DNA of 64,000 nucleotides from Agapetus fuscipes (GCA_951799405.1 OX637335.1:18604342-18668341), one strand, 5' to 3'. Counted from the stretch's first letter, positions 9,316 to 19,012 are shown. A program made the numbers and translations. Notes: generated by a model from the letters alone, not told the origin.

Positions 9316-12191
9316 TTAATATTACATATCAAAATGTAAGAGGTCTTTGCACCAAAATTCAAAATTTTAAAGATAACATCTTAACCCAGAATGCGGACAT
9401 CATTGCCGTCTCAGAATCTTGGTTGAACGCCTCTGTCTTGTCATCCGAATTAATCGACAATCGGTATACTTTACATAGGCGGGATCGTGGCTCTCGCGGA
9501 GGGGGGGTGTTCCTCGCTGTCAAAAATGCACTGGCCTCTCAAAGGCGGACAGACTTGGAGACTAGCGGGGAACACCTCTGGATCAGAATAATTGTCAATC
9601 ATTCTCCCATTTTTGTATGTGTTCTTTATTTTCCATGCAGGGATGGCGAGGAAGATAGACAACTTTTTTATAATTTCATGGATATGAACTCAGTTGTGCT
9701 GAGGAACCGCAGTTGTATTATACTAGGAGACTTTAACATGACCAGTATTAGCGACTCTGCAATACTGGAATACTCATGTTTCTTAGAGAGCAACTGCCTT
9801 ACTCAGTACAACTGTGTTAAAAATACTTATGATAAAATGTTAGATTTAGTACTATGTAATGACAAATTAAAATGTAATGTGGTTAGATGTGTAGAGCCGT
9901 TGGTGTATGAAGATCGTCACCACCCAACGCTCTCTGTGTCGGTGCAGCTGCGGGGTGCGCCTCTGCACAATAGGCCGGCGCATCGCACGCACACACGCGC
10001 ACACACACAGGCAACCAACACGACTGATCATAATATTAATTTTAAATACATAGACCTAATTAGATGTAGCGATATTCTTAATAATTATGATTTCAGTGTA
10101 CTTTATAATTTGAACAATGCTAATAATGCGGTTACTTATTTTTATAATGTGTTATTTGGGATTTTTTCTCTGTGTGCTCCTAAAAAAAAGAGAGTTAATT
10201 ACCAAAGTAGGACTTACCCAGCATGGTTCACACGGGATATTATTGATGATATAAAATGCAAACAGCGCTTACATAACAAATACCGGAAGAATAACACACC
10301 TCAAACTTTTTCTGAATTCTGTCAAAAGCGCGCTCAATTGAAAAAAGATATCAAGAATGCTCGTAAGTCCTACCTTGATAAAATTCAGTCCGGGATCGGA
10401 AGTGGTTCTAGGGAATTTTGGAAGTATGTCACATCGGTTAGAAAAGATGGTGACTCGTTCCCTACACTGATGGATGGAGACCTTATAACAACTGATCCTC
10501 AATCAGTCTGTGAAAGGTTCTCAGAATACTTTCAATCCGTCTACAGCTCTCAGATCCCCGAATTAGATGTGGAATCCATGATTAATAAACTGCCACTATG
10601 CAATACGAATAATATCAGCATAGATCTGTTCACATTGGATGAGGTACAATCTTGCTTAGTTGGCATAAATCCTAACAAAGCAGCAGGTCCTGATAATATT
10701 CCACCAAAAGTCATCTTGGCAATTTCTAAATCTATAGCAAAACCCTTAACATTTATTCTAAATTTATGTATAGAAAAATGCACTTTTCCGCAAATTTGGA
10801 AACTCACCAAAGTCATTCCTATACATAAATCTGATTCAAAAACAGATGTTCATAACTATAGACCAATCTCTATACTATCAACATTTGCTAAAATATTTGA
10901 AAGTTTGATTCATAAGAATCTACTTGAAAATATTAAATCCCGTATCACTATTCATCAACATGGCTTCCTGCCAAAAAGATCTACTGTCTCTAATCTTCTA
11001 ACTATTAGTAAAGACGTAGCATCTAATCTGGATTCTCAGCTCCAGACAGATGTAGTGTATACGGATTTCTCTAAAGCATTTGATCAGGTAGATCATGATA
11101 TTCTTCTTGAGAAAATGCACATACTGGGATTCTCCAAATCCCTGTTATTATTCTTTGCCTCCTATCTAAGGAACAGGCAACAGTACGTCAACATTAATGG
11201 TTTTACCTCAAACACCTTTCAACCGTTCTCAGGCGTTCCACAAGGATCAAATTTGGGTCCTTTGGCGTTTATTATTTTCATTAATGACATAATTGATCAT
11301 ATTAAACACAGCTCTTGTCTCCTTTATGCAGACGATCTAAAGATTTATGTGAAAGTCGTAGATACTCACGACTGCATAAATCTACAAGAAGATTTAGATG
11401 CATTAGCAGCTTGGGCTGAGAAAAACAAGCTCATCTTTAATTCAAAGAAATGTGTCTCAATGTCCTTTAGTAAATCTTTTAGACCCATCTTGCATGAGTA
11501 CAGTATTGGTGGGCAATCATTGTCTCGTGTAGAATCAATACGGGATCTGGGAGTTGTTTTTGATCCAGGACTGAGCTTCTCTAGCCATATAGCGCAGCTG
11601 ACTACTAAGTGCTACCAGCTTCTGGGACTGGTGATCAGAGTGTGTAAACTGCTCACTGAGCCCAGAGCGATGGTGGACGTATTTAGCTGCGTTATACGGT
11701 CCAAACTGGAATACGCTGTTGAGGTGTGGACGCCTCATCAGCAAAAATATATCAATATGTTGGAACAAATCCAAAAGAAATTCCTGAGGTACCTCCTCAT
11801 GAGGATACGTGGAAATTATCCGCAATATATGCATCATGAGGAGCTACTTCGGGAAACAGGTTTCAGAAGCCTGGAAACCAGGCGCAACGGGTTCCTTATG
11901 GTGCTCTCTCATAAAGTCATCAACGGCTTAATAGACAGTCCCACCCTGTTGGAGAGCTATAGGTTCTATGTGCCAGACGACTACAACCGTGGGCGAGGGC
12001 ATAATTTATTTTATGTACCGAAAAGCCGTACAGATGTCGTCGCACAGCATCCTATAACTCGGAGTATAAAACTCTTAAATGACTCTAATATAGATATTGT
12101 AGCTGACGCTCTACAGGCGCGGGTGGACTGGATCCGTCTTCTCACACTGTTCCTCTGTCAGCTGGTTGTAAGGCAGTTGCCTTTCCAATAA
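9312..12191 (+). CDS. LINE ORF2: AP endonuclease + reverse transcriptase, C-terminus replaced by LTR sequence
   Basis: The 959-codon frame starts in an ATGA overlap with ORF1, suggesting reinitiation after termination. The N-terminal ~220 residues are an APE-type endonuclease: QNVRGL, the catalytic Glu in SESWLN, GGGVFLAV, ILGDFN, and DRHHP where SDHxP is usual. The RT follows: YRPISILSTFAKIFE, QHGFLPKRST, DFSKAFDQVDH (~residue 584), GVPQGSNLGP, and catalytic LLYADDLKIY (~672). It nicks target DNA and primes cDNA synthesis there. The last 31 or so codons (from 12098) are translated from the BEL LTR and are not native. The frame up to the insertion has no stop, so the LINE was probably intact when it was hit. 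Confidence 0.85.
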   Translation: MINITYQNVRGLCTKIQNFKDNILTQNADIIAVSESWLNASVLSSELIDNRYTLHRRDRGSRGGGVFLAVKNALASQRRTDLETSGEHLWIRIIVNHSPIFVCVLYFPCRDGEEDRQLFYNFMDMNSVVLRNRSCIILGDFNMTSISDSAILEYSCFLESNCLTQYNCVKNTYDKMLDLVLCNDKLKCNVVRCVEPLVYEDRHHPTLSVSVQLRGAPLHNRPAHRTHTRAHTQATNTTDHNINFKYIDLIRCSDILNNYDFSVLYNLNNANNAVTYFYNVLFGIFSLCAPKKKRVNYQSRTYPAWFTRDIIDDIKCKQRLHNKYRKNNTPQTFSEFCQKRAQLKKDIKNARKSYLDKIQSGIGSGSREFWKYVTSVRKDGDSFPTLMDGDLITTDPQSVCERFSEYFQSVYSSQIPELDVESMINKLPLCNTNNISIDLFTLDEVQSCLVGINPNKAAGPDNIPPKVILAISKSIAKPLTFILNLCIEKCTFPQIWKLTKVIPIHKSDSKTDVHNYRPISILSTFAKIFESLIHKNLLENIKSRITIHQHGFLPKRSTVSNLLTISKDVASNLDSQLQTDVVYTDFSKAFDQVDHDILLEKMHILGFSKSLLLFFASYLRNRQQYVNINGFTSNTFQPFSGVPQGSNLGPLAFIIFINDIIDHIKHSSCLLYADDLKIYVKVVDTHDCINLQEDLDALAAWAEKNKLIFNSKKCVSMSFSKSFRPILHEYSIGGQSLSRVESIRDLGVVFDPGLSFSSHIAQLTTKCYQLLGLVIRVCKLLTEPRAMVDVFSCVIRSKLEYAVEVWTPHQQKYINMLEQIQKKFLRYLLMRIRGNYPQYMHHEELLRETGFRSLETRRNGFLMVLSHKVINGLIDSPTLLESYRFYVPDDYNRGRGHNLFYVPKSRTDVVAQHPITRSIKLLNDSNIDIVADALQARVDWIRLLTLFLCQLVVRQLPFQ
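12093..12097. repeat. Target-site duplication of BEL, left
   Basis: GATAT directly before the left LTR; its partner is 18657-18661. Five bp is typical for BEL/Pao integrase. Confidence 0.85.
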
Positions 12192-12674
12192 TTCAAGATC
12201 TCGATGTCAGGGGGCAAAGCGGCGGGTCGTTGTATCGAATATCTGAAGAGATGGTCAGGAAGAGTAGCAGGTCGAAGTTCTGAAGAAAGCGAAGAGTTGT
12301 AGTAAGAAGTCGGAAGTCGGAGAACAAGTGATTTATTTCGAAGAACACACGCATATTTATATTCTAGGAAACAATAGGGATAACGGGACAAGGATAACGG
12401 GAATTCTCACAAATAGGGATGGGAACGAAAACTAGGGATGGGGCGTGGGAGTTTCGGCACAAACGAGACAAAATCTGTATTTTTATCAATTAATCGGTAA
12501 ACTGAGAGCTCCCCCGGTATTTGTGATAGTGGACCCTGAAGTTGAAGTGTTTCTTTATTAAGGGTCCACATTTCACATTACACATACCGAGGTCGCCGCA
12601 ATTATCGCATTTTTTGTGGTTGCCCTAAGAAGGACCTTAACATGAAATCTCTGAGGCTCGCTGCGTCCGCAACA
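12098..12674 (-). repeat. BEL 3' LTR
   Basis: Starts TGTAGCTGACG and ends CCGCAACA on the plus strand. It matches 18080-18656 over the full 577 bp; reading both copies I found no difference. For the minus-strand element this is the 3' LTR. It also supplies the last codons and stop of the disrupted LINE ORF2. Confidence 0.93.
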
Positions 12675-12699
12675 CTCCCCCCGTGCAGTCTCTGCTGTA
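12191..12699. other. LTR and leader, no host gene
   Basis: The rest of the 3' LTR and the short stretch between it and the gag-pol stop. It contains repeated TAGGGAT/AGGGATAACGGG blocks near 12371-12440 that may be LTR regulatory repeats. Nothing else is seen. Confidence 0.6.
12675..12682 (-). other. BEL polypurine tract
   Basis: GGGGGGAG on the minus strand directly abuts the 3' LTR, as expected for plus-strand priming. Confidence 0.7.
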
Positions 12700-15600
12700 C
12701 TAAGTCCGGACGCTGCTGGCTCCTGAGGCGAACACAGCCAACTTCACTGCCGGCCGCGTGTATGTCCCAGTTGACGTCTTCACCTGGGCTACTCTCACTT
12801 GACCGTCGGCTGCTGGGTTGACCTTCGTTACCCGTCCCCGTGGCCAGGTGTTGCGCGGCAGCTTAGGGTCCGCGATCAGCACTAAATCACCTTCTCGAAT
12901 CGGCTCCGCTGGGCTCCTCCACTTCGGACGTTGAGCCAGTGTGGGGAGGTACTCCCGTACCCACCGTCGCCAAAACATATCTGCCATTTGTTGCGACAGT
13001 CTCCACTGTCTCTTCAGGCAGATCTTCTCATCTCCCTGGTCGTATCTTGCCAGGGCGGTCATACCACCCGCTGACCCCAACAGGAAGTGGTTCGGTGTCA
13101 AAGGCTCATCATCTTTGGCATCCACTGATACGTGAGTCAACGGGCGTGAATTGATGGTGCTTTCTGCCTCTGCCAACGCTGTCACTAGCGTTTCTTCGTG
13201 CGGAGACCTCTCCTTCACCATTGCCGTCAAGGCTTTTTTCACTGAACGAACTAGTCGTTCCCAGGCACCTCCAAAGTGCGGTGATGACGGCGGGATAAAC
13301 CTCCAGTCTATCCTCTTCAACGCCGTAAATTGCAGGAATCCAGCATCATTCCTTAAGCTTTTGATGGCTGCATTCATTTCACGGTCAGCCCCAACGAAGT
13401 TTGTCCCGTTGTCAGAGTACAAAACTTTAGGGGAGCCACGTCGTGCAGCCATCCTTCTCACGGCCATTATGGCCGAATCCGCGGACAACGAACTTGCCAA
13501 CTCGATGTGCACTGCCCGCGTCGTCATACAGGTGAAGAGTGCACCATACCGCTTCTCGGTGCGTCTTCCAATCCTCACCGTCATGGGTCCAAAGAAGTCT
13601 AGCCCACAGTGGCTAAATGGTCGTTCTCCTTCGGCCAACCTTGCGGCTGGTAGCTGCCCCATCAGCGGTGTCTGCGGCGTGCACCGCATAATCTTGCACG
13701 CCCGGCAGCTTTTGATGATGCATCGTAAGGAGGTGCGAAGCTTCAGAACAAAGAACTTCGCCCTCACGTCACTTATGGTGCGCTCCACACCGGGATGTCC
13801 AGCAGCTGCGTGTACGTATTTCAGCATCAATTTCACGTACTCGTCGTCTCCATCTAGTATCGGTGGTGCGGCTTTTTGACTCCCCTGCAGGCGTGTGTCC
13901 ATGCGCAGCACGTTGTCGCCGTCTATGTACGGCGTCACGGCTCGCAAGCGCCCACCAGGCGGGAGCTGCTCCCCCCGTCTCAGAACCTCCATATCGTCAC
14001 CAAATGCGTGCCTCTGGGATAGGCGCACCCATATCATCTCTGCGTTGGTGATCTCGTCAGCCCGTAATTCAAAATCACCACCGGGCTGCTTCAGCTGCTC
14101 CCCTTTCCTGGGATTCCGGCAGCGTTCCACAAAACGCATCACCCACGCTGTCGTTCTTAACAGTCTCATCCACGATGAGAAACGCGTCACGTCTGGTAGG
14201 CCTTTCACCACGCTGCAGTGGCCTACAAAATAACGCGGAGGTTTAATTTCCAGAATATCTTGTGGAGGTGTGGCCATCCTCTTCTCTTGAGGCCATTCGC
14301 TCTCTGGCCAGGAGAGGAATTTTGGGCCTCCGAACCATAGTCCGTCTGTTGACATGTCCGGCGGCTGGATGTCACGCGTCCCGATATCGGCTGGGTTTAG
14401 TTTTGTGGGTACCCAGCGCCACCCACTCGTGCCAGCTATTTCATCGATCTCTCCAAGCCTGTTTGCCACGAAAGTCGAATACTTGAGCGGGTCACTCCTT
14501 AACCAGCACAGTACCGTACTTGAGTCGGTCCAAAATACTGTCCGACTAATCTTGACCCTGGTTTCTCTTTTTATGCTCGCCGCCAACCGCGCAGCAAGTA
14601 GGGCTGCCTGCAGTTCCAGGCGCGGTACTGAGAGTGGCTTCAGCGGCGCCACTTTGCACTTGCTCATTAAGAAGCTGGTACCATCGCCATGTTTAAAATA
14701 CGCCACGGCACAACATGCCTGCTCCGAGGCGTCACAGAAGAGGTGCAGCGTCACTTCTTCTTTTTTCAGGTTAATGCAGCATCTTGGGATAACGCAGTTA
14801 TTGTATCCCAGCAGACGTCGAAACTCGTCCCATTTCTGCGCATGTTCCTCTCGTATTCTTTCGTCCCAACCTATGTTGGAACGCCATACTGCTTGTAGCA
14901 ATATTCTACTCCTTATTGATAGACAACCTATAAATCCGAGGGGATCGAACACTTTCATGACTTCGCTCAGAAGCTGTCTTTTTGTAGGCCAGTCAGGTGC
15001 ACTGCTCCCTTCTCCGTCATACCGGAACACGAACACATCATCGTGCGGGTCCCAGTGCACACCCAAAACCCTTTCGGTGGTAGCTGACTTCCCAATGATG
15101 ATGGCTGACCTGGCTCGGTCTTTATTTTCGACCGACCTCAGCACATCCACGTTGTTGGATGCCCACCCTGTTAGCTCAAATCCTCCTGAGCTCAAGAGGG
15201 TCCTTACATTTTTCAACAATCCGACAGCCTCTTCAGTTGCATCCACAGCATCCAAATAATCATCCATGTACATTTTTTCTTGTACAGCCAGCGCAGCCTT
15301 CGGGCACTTGCTCGCGTCCTTCACTGCCACTTGGTTCCTCACAAACTGAGCACTGCTCGGAGAACATCTTGCCCCGAACATCATTGACGTGAGCACAAAC
15401 GTACGCACTTTATCACTTGGTAGGCGACGCCACAAAAACAACTGCGACATCTGGTCGCTAGGCGAGATCTTGATTCTCAGAAACATCTCCTTGATGTCTG
15501 CAGCGATGGCGATCTTTCCCTCCCTGAATCGATGGATACCACCAACGAGTGACGTCAGGAGGTCCGGACCCGTCAGCAAGCGGTCGTTCAAGCACACTCC

Positions 15601-18030
15601 TCGGTGCCTGCTTGCTGCGTCAAAGACAATCCTTATTTTGTCAGGCTTGTTGGGGTTTCTTACTGCAAAGTGTGGCAGGTACCATTTCCTTGGGGTTTCC
15701 TGCGCCTCTTCACCTTGCAATAATTCGACCGCATATCCTTTTGCCTCGTACTCGTTCATTTTCGCCCGGTACGCCACCTCAAGCGCCCGGTCCTTTTTCA
15801 ACTTCTTCTCGAGCGAGTCGAGTCGGTTCTCGGCGGCTTTTCTGTTATCTGGGAGTGCCGAGTCGTCCTCACTCCAAATGAGGCCAGTCTCCCACCTCCC
15901 AGAGGTCAACTGCTTCGTCGTTGCACTCATAATTTCAAGAGCTCTCTTTTCCGCCATATTTATCCGCGGTGCAATAGAGACTCCTATCGACTCAAGAGAG
16001 AAATTGAATTTTATGAGGGCCTCCAGCGCGTCATCACAAGACGGGTTTTTCTTTGTCATCAACACCGTCTGCTTCTCACCGCACTTTTCACTGTTCACTA
16101 CAGCTTCCGATGTTGATGCTGACACTTGGCCAAATATCACCTGGCCCAGCAGCGTGTCACTCACAATCATCCCATCCTCTCTGAACTGCACTTCACCACG
16201 GGGCACAATTAGCCTCGCATTGTCCAGTCCAATAAGAATCTTAGGCTTCACCTCCGCAAGCCTGGAGTCTCCTGCTGTTCGCTCGCGTACCAAGTGCGTT
16301 GGTAAGCGCAGCTGCTTCACCGTGTACCCTACAGCTTCGTACACGTCGTCTGTGGCTCCTTTTATGGAGATGCTCACGCGGCGTGAGCCTGCGTCTTTCG
16401 CGCATATTCCCGCTGCTCCCGTTATCTGCAATACTGAGCGCGGTCCTCTCGCACCTATAAGAGTAGCCACTTCTTCTTCCACTAGTGTCACTGTGGAGCC
16501 CTCGTCCAACAGGGCATATGTATCCAAGGACCCCTTTGGCCCCTTCAGTGAAACTGGCAGGACTTTGAGCGCGACAGCACCCTCACTACGCACCACATGT
16601 AGAACCTTTGATTTGTTGCCGGAGGCCTGCGGGGCATGAAGCATCCGATGATGCCTGCGTACGCAGCCTACCTCACTGCACTTTGGTGCGCGGCACTTTG
16701 CCGCGCAACAACGCTCACTCAAACAACAAAAACACAATTGCCGCTCTTTCACTACATCCCACTTGGCACGTAACTCCAGTCCAGCAAACTCACTACACAT
16801 CTCCAAACGATGTGGTCCATCACACAACACACACTTTGACACATTCTTGTTGGTAACGTAGAGAACGTGTCCTTCCCGTCTGGGTGTCTTCTTCTCGTTC
16901 CTCCTGGATTCCAACTCGAAACCAACGAATCCCGCATTCGGCACGCCTTCCGTTATTTTCCCGAGGAACTGGGAAAATTCCTTAGGTGTGGCTTTGGTCT
17001 CCGGAGATCTTGAGGTAATCCACATCCACCTCAAGCACATGGGAAGCTTCATCACCATCTCTGTGAGAAGTTTCGGTGCCGCCAAATGGTTGCTGTCGTA
17101 TCCCTCTATCGTGGACACAATGTTACGTATTGTCATGGCGAAGTCCGTCACCATATTCTCGGTAGCTGTATCCGACAGCTTGGGGATCCTTCGCACTCGT
17201 TCGATTAATTTATTAATCACCACTTCAGGATGTCCGTACGTCCTCTCCAGGATTTGCAGTACTTCTGGCACGTTCTCCGGGTCCACTAGGAGATCTCCAA
17301 TTGCCTCCCTTGCCCGTCCAGTCAACGCCCGCTGTAGTCGAAGAGCATTCTCCGCATTCGACAATTTGCACATGCTCGTTGACTGAGTAAACTGTGCTTT
17401 GAAGATGCGCCATTCCAGTGGATCTCCAGAAAACTGTGGCAGGTCTCTCGCACCAGTTTGCCTGGCCATGAACGATGCCATCTTCGGATCCTCTTCCTGG
17501 TGCTGCGTTGGTGAGCTCCACGATGTGCTGCTCGTCTTCATGGCCCTCACAAAGGCTGCAGCCATCGTGTCCATCAGGGGCTGGGAAGTTTCCCCAGCAC
17601 TCCTAACCCACTCCCCGGTGAGTCGTCTGGCCTCAGCATCTCTGTATGCTGAGTCGTTGGGCGACGCGGTATCTGCACGTACCGCGCGCTCATCCTGTCC
17701 GGGCTCCGCCCCATGAACTGTCCCGGCAATCGTGGGACCTGGTGCGGCCGGCTCCGGTGTAGCAACCGCCTCGGCAGGCTGCTCGGTTGACTTGACTCCT
17801 TGCGTTACGGGCGCGGCAGGGATGGCCTGAGCCTTCATGAATGTGAAGAACTCACTCATCATTCCCTTTAACTCGACCACGGTACGCATCGTCACTTCCA
17901 TGGCTGATGACTCCGCCGTCGTACGTTCAGATTCGGACGATCGCGAGTCGGATTCAGCCAGGTCTCCTTCCATTTCTTCGTTGCCTCTTCTGCCTGAGCG
18001 TGTTGAGATCGGAGATCTGTTCACAGGCAT
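12700..18030 (-). CDS. BEL/Pao gag-pol polyprotein
   Basis: 1776 codons without a stop or frameshift. Order by approximate residue: gag with a capsid-like segment (190-370; DLPQFSGDPLEWRIFKAQF); a Cys/His knuckle CVLCDGPHRLEMC (~398) plus a Cys-rich stretch; aspartic protease ALLDEGST (~506); RT with MYMDDY (~916); RNase H FCDASE (~1095) with later Glu and Asp (LSVPRLELQ, FWTDSSTV); integrase with an HHCC-like zone (GHPGVERT...SCRACK), then GLDFFGP (~1474), YSDNGTNF (~1536) and GGAWERLV (~1586) as the D,D,E triad. The protease has Glu where Ser or Thr is common after LLD. All catalytic motifs are present. Gag and pol are fused in one frame, as is usual in BEL/Pao. Many shadow frames on the other strand are not genes. 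Confidence 0.95.
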   Translation of the reverse strand: MPVNRSPISTRSGRRGNEEMEGDLAESDSRSSESERTTAESSAMEVTMRTVVELKGMMSEFFTFMKAQAIPAAPVTQGVKSTEQPAEAVATPEPAAPGPTIAGTVHGAEPGQDERAVRADTASPNDSAYRDAEARRLTGEWVRSAGETSQPLMDTMAAAFVRAMKTSSTSWSSPTQHQEEDPKMASFMARQTGARDLPQFSGDPLEWRIFKAQFTQSTSMCKLSNAENALRLQRALTGRAREAIGDLLVDPENVPEVLQILERTYGHPEVVINKLIERVRRIPKLSDTATENMVTDFAMTIRNIVSTIEGYDSNHLAAPKLLTEMVMKLPMCLRWMWITSRSPETKATPKEFSQFLGKITEGVPNAGFVGFELESRRNEKKTPRREGHVLYVTNKNVSKCVLCDGPHRLEMCSEFAGLELRAKWDVVKERQLCFCCLSERCCAAKCRAPKCSEVGCVRRHHRMLHAPQASGNKSKVLHVVRSEGAVALKVLPVSLKGPKGSLDTYALLDEGSTVTLVEEEVATLIGARGPRSVLQITGAAGICAKDAGSRRVSISIKGATDDVYEAVGYTVKQLRLPTHLVRERTAGDSRLAEVKPKILIGLDNARLIVPRGEVQFREDGMIVSDTLLGQVIFGQVSASTSEAVVNSEKCGEKQTVLMTKKNPSCDDALEALIKFNFSLESIGVSIAPRINMAEKRALEIMSATTKQLTSGRWETGLIWSEDDSALPDNRKAAENRLDSLEKKLKKDRALEVAYRAKMNEYEAKGYAVELLQGEEAQETPRKWYLPHFAVRNPNKPDKIRIVFDAASRHRGVCLNDRLLTGPDLLTSLVGGIHRFREGKIAIAADIKEMFLRIKISPSDQMSQLFLWRRLPSDKVRTFVLTSMMFGARCSPSSAQFVRNQVAVKDASKCPKAALAVQEKMYMDDYLDAVDATEEAVGLLKNVRTLLSSGGFELTGWASNNVDVLRSVENKDRARSAIIIGKSATTERVLGVHWDPHDDVFVFRYDGEGSSAPDWPTKRQLLSEVMKVFDPLGFIGCLSIRSRILLQAVWRSNIGWDERIREEHAQKWDEFRRLLGYNNCVIPRCCINLKKEEVTLHLFCDASEQACCAVAYFKHGDGTSFLMSKCKVAPLKPLSVPRLELQAALLAARLAASIKRETRVKISRTVFWTDSSTVLCWLRSDPLKYSTFVANRLGEIDEIAGTSGWRWVPTKLNPADIGTRDIQPPDMSTDGLWFGGPKFLSWPESEWPQEKRMATPPQDILEIKPPRYFVGHCSVVKGLPDVTRFSSWMRLLRTTAWVMRFVERCRNPRKGEQLKQPGGDFELRADEITNAEMIWVRLSQRHAFGDDMEVLRRGEQLPPGGRLRAVTPYIDGDNVLRMDTRLQGSQKAAPPILDGDDEYVKLMLKYVHAAAGHPGVERTISDVRAKFFVLKLRTSLRCIIKSCRACKIMRCTPQTPLMGQLPAARLAEGERPFSHCGLDFFGPMTVRIGRRTEKRYGALFTCMTTRAVHIELASSLSADSAIMAVRRMAARRGSPKVLYSDNGTNFVGADREMNAAIKSLRNDAGFLQFTALKRIDWRFIPPSSPHFGGAWERLVRSVKKALTAMVKERSPHEETLVTALAEAESTINSRPLTHVSVDAKDDEPLTPNHFLLGSAGGMTALARYDQGDEKICLKRQWRLSQQMADMFWRRWVREYLPTLAQRPKWRSPAEPIREGDLVLIADPKLPRNTWPRGRVTKVNPAADGQVRVAQVKTSTGTYTRPAVKLAVFASGASSVRT

Positions 18031-18059
18031 CAGGAAGTGAACTTGCTGTCGAAGACGGG

Positions 18060-18077
18060 ATCCGGCTCGAAGGACCA
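18060..18077 (-). other. BEL primer-binding site
   Basis: Two bases inside the 5' LTR the minus strand reads TGGTCCTTCGAGCCGGAT. It begins with TGG, the complement of a tRNA CCA end, and should anneal a tRNA with 3' end ATCCGGCTCGAAGGACCA. I do not assign the tRNA species. Confidence 0.75.
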
Positions 18078-18079
18078 GA

Positions 18080-18656
18080 TGTAGCTGACGCTCTACAGGC
18101 GCGGGTGGACTGGATCCGTCTTCTCACACTGTTCCTCTGTCAGCTGGTTGTAAGGCAGTTGCCTTTCCAATAATTCAAGATCTCGATGTCAGGGGGCAAA
18201 GCGGCGGGTCGTTGTATCGAATATCTGAAGAGATGGTCAGGAAGAGTAGCAGGTCGAAGTTCTGAAGAAAGCGAAGAGTTGTAGTAAGAAGTCGGAAGTC
18301 GGAGAACAAGTGATTTATTTCGAAGAACACACGCATATTTATATTCTAGGAAACAATAGGGATAACGGGACAAGGATAACGGGAATTCTCACAAATAGGG
18401 ATGGGAACGAAAACTAGGGATGGGGCGTGGGAGTTTCGGCACAAACGAGACAAAATCTGTATTTTTATCAATTAATCGGTAAACTGAGAGCTCCCCCGGT
18501 ATTTGTGATAGTGGACCCTGAAGTTGAAGTGTTTCTTTATTAAGGGTCCACATTTCACATTACACATACCGAGGTCGCCGCAATTATCGCATTTTTTGTG
18601 GTTGCCCTAAGAAGGACCTTAACATGAAATCTCTGAGGCTCGCTGCGTCCGCAACA
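18080..18656 (-). repeat. BEL 5' LTR
   Basis: 577-bp partner of 12098-12674 with TG...CA ends. It should carry the element's promoter, reading leftward into gag-pol. I could not pick a convincing TATA box. Confidence 0.93.
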
Positions 18657-18661
18657 GATAT
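18657..18661. repeat. Target-site duplication of BEL, right
   Basis: GATAT directly after the right LTR; removing the element plus one copy restores the LINE ORF2 frame. Confidence 0.85.
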
Positions 18662-18722
18662 ATTCTACTGCAATATAAATAGATTTAAAATTTTAATCAG
18701 AGATTTTCTCCCAGCGTGTTGA
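18662..18722 (+). pseudogene. Severed C-terminal codons of LINE ORF2
   Basis: Ignoring the BEL insertion and one copy of its 5-bp duplication, the ORF2 frame from 12097 continues here to a TGA at 18720-18722. The residues are basic and aromatic (e.g. RFKILIRDF), as at the end of jockey-group ORF2 proteins. It cannot be expressed with ORF2 in the present arrangement. Confidence 0.75.
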
Positions 18723-18765
18723 TGGCTGAGAGGGTGCACTATAATTAGGGAAACCTGTTGTGCAC

Positions 18766-18802
<37 letters not shown>
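18723..18802 (+). other. LINE 3' UTR and poly-A tail
   Basis: A short 3' UTR of about 47 bp is followed by 33 uninterrupted As (18770-18802). The clean A-tract suggests a young insertion. Directly after it comes the 3' half of a family A repeat. Confidence 0.8.
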
Positions 18803-18804
<2 letters not shown>

Positions 18805-18880
18805 TGCCTGCTGGTGGACATGCATTAAATATGAGTCTTAAATGCCAATATACCTTTGCAACTTAGATTATATATTAAAG
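18803..18880 (+). repeat. Family A, 3' part
   Basis: TGTGCCTGCTGGTGGACATG to CTTTGCAACTTAGATTATA, directly after the LINE poly-A. Confidence 0.65.
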
Positions 18881-18957
18881 ATTACGTAGCTAAGCTGAGT
18901 TTGAAACATCCTGACCCAAGGTTCGGCATTTTGAACGTTAGCTTATAGTTAACACAA

Positions 18958-19012
18958 TGGACATAGGTGCGTCCTTTTCTTTCAATATAAAGTCGCTATG
19001 CTACCGTTGAAA
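18958..19012. repeat. MITE G arm fragment
   Basis: Shares ATAGGTGCGTCCTTTTC and CAATATAAAGTCGCTA with 62437-62490. Confidence 0.55.

Larger units (their letters stand above)
12098..18656 (-). mobile_element. Full-length BEL/Pao LTR retrotransposon
   Basis: 6559 bp: two 577-bp direct repeats (TG...CA ends), a primer-binding site, one 1776-codon gag-pol frame, a purine tract and 5-bp target duplications (GATAT at 12093-12097 and 18657-18661). The domain order gag-PR-RT-RNaseH-IN is that of BEL/Pao and Gypsy-like elements; the style of the protease, YMDD and integrase motifs matches BEL/Pao. There is no env-like ORF. Intact coding and seemingly identical LTRs point to recent transposition, possibly an active copy. 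Confidence 0.95.
8485..18802 (+). mobile_element. Jockey-superfamily LINE, interrupted by a BEL/Pao element
   Basis: Two ORFs (8485-9315 and 9312 onward) and a 33-A tail (18770-18802) define a nearly complete non-LTR retrotransposon. The BEL element (12098-18656) sits inside ORF2. Past it, the ORF2 frame resumes and stops at 18720-18722, followed by a short 3' UTR and the poly-A. Without the insertion the LINE is about 3.76 kb from ORF1 to tail. The 5' UTR start is not resolved (somewhere after ~8400), and I could not identify a target-site duplication. It lies antisense in the PDZ gene intron. Confidence 0.85.

Noticed and set aside
12098..12191. Native C-terminus of the LINE ORF2
   Set aside because: It is LTR sequence, repeated at 18080; the true end lies at 18662-18722.
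12939..18173. Many plus-strand frames opposite gag-pol (e.g. 15389-16639, 14354-15259)
   Set aside because: Antisense shadows of the BEL frame with no recognisable domains.
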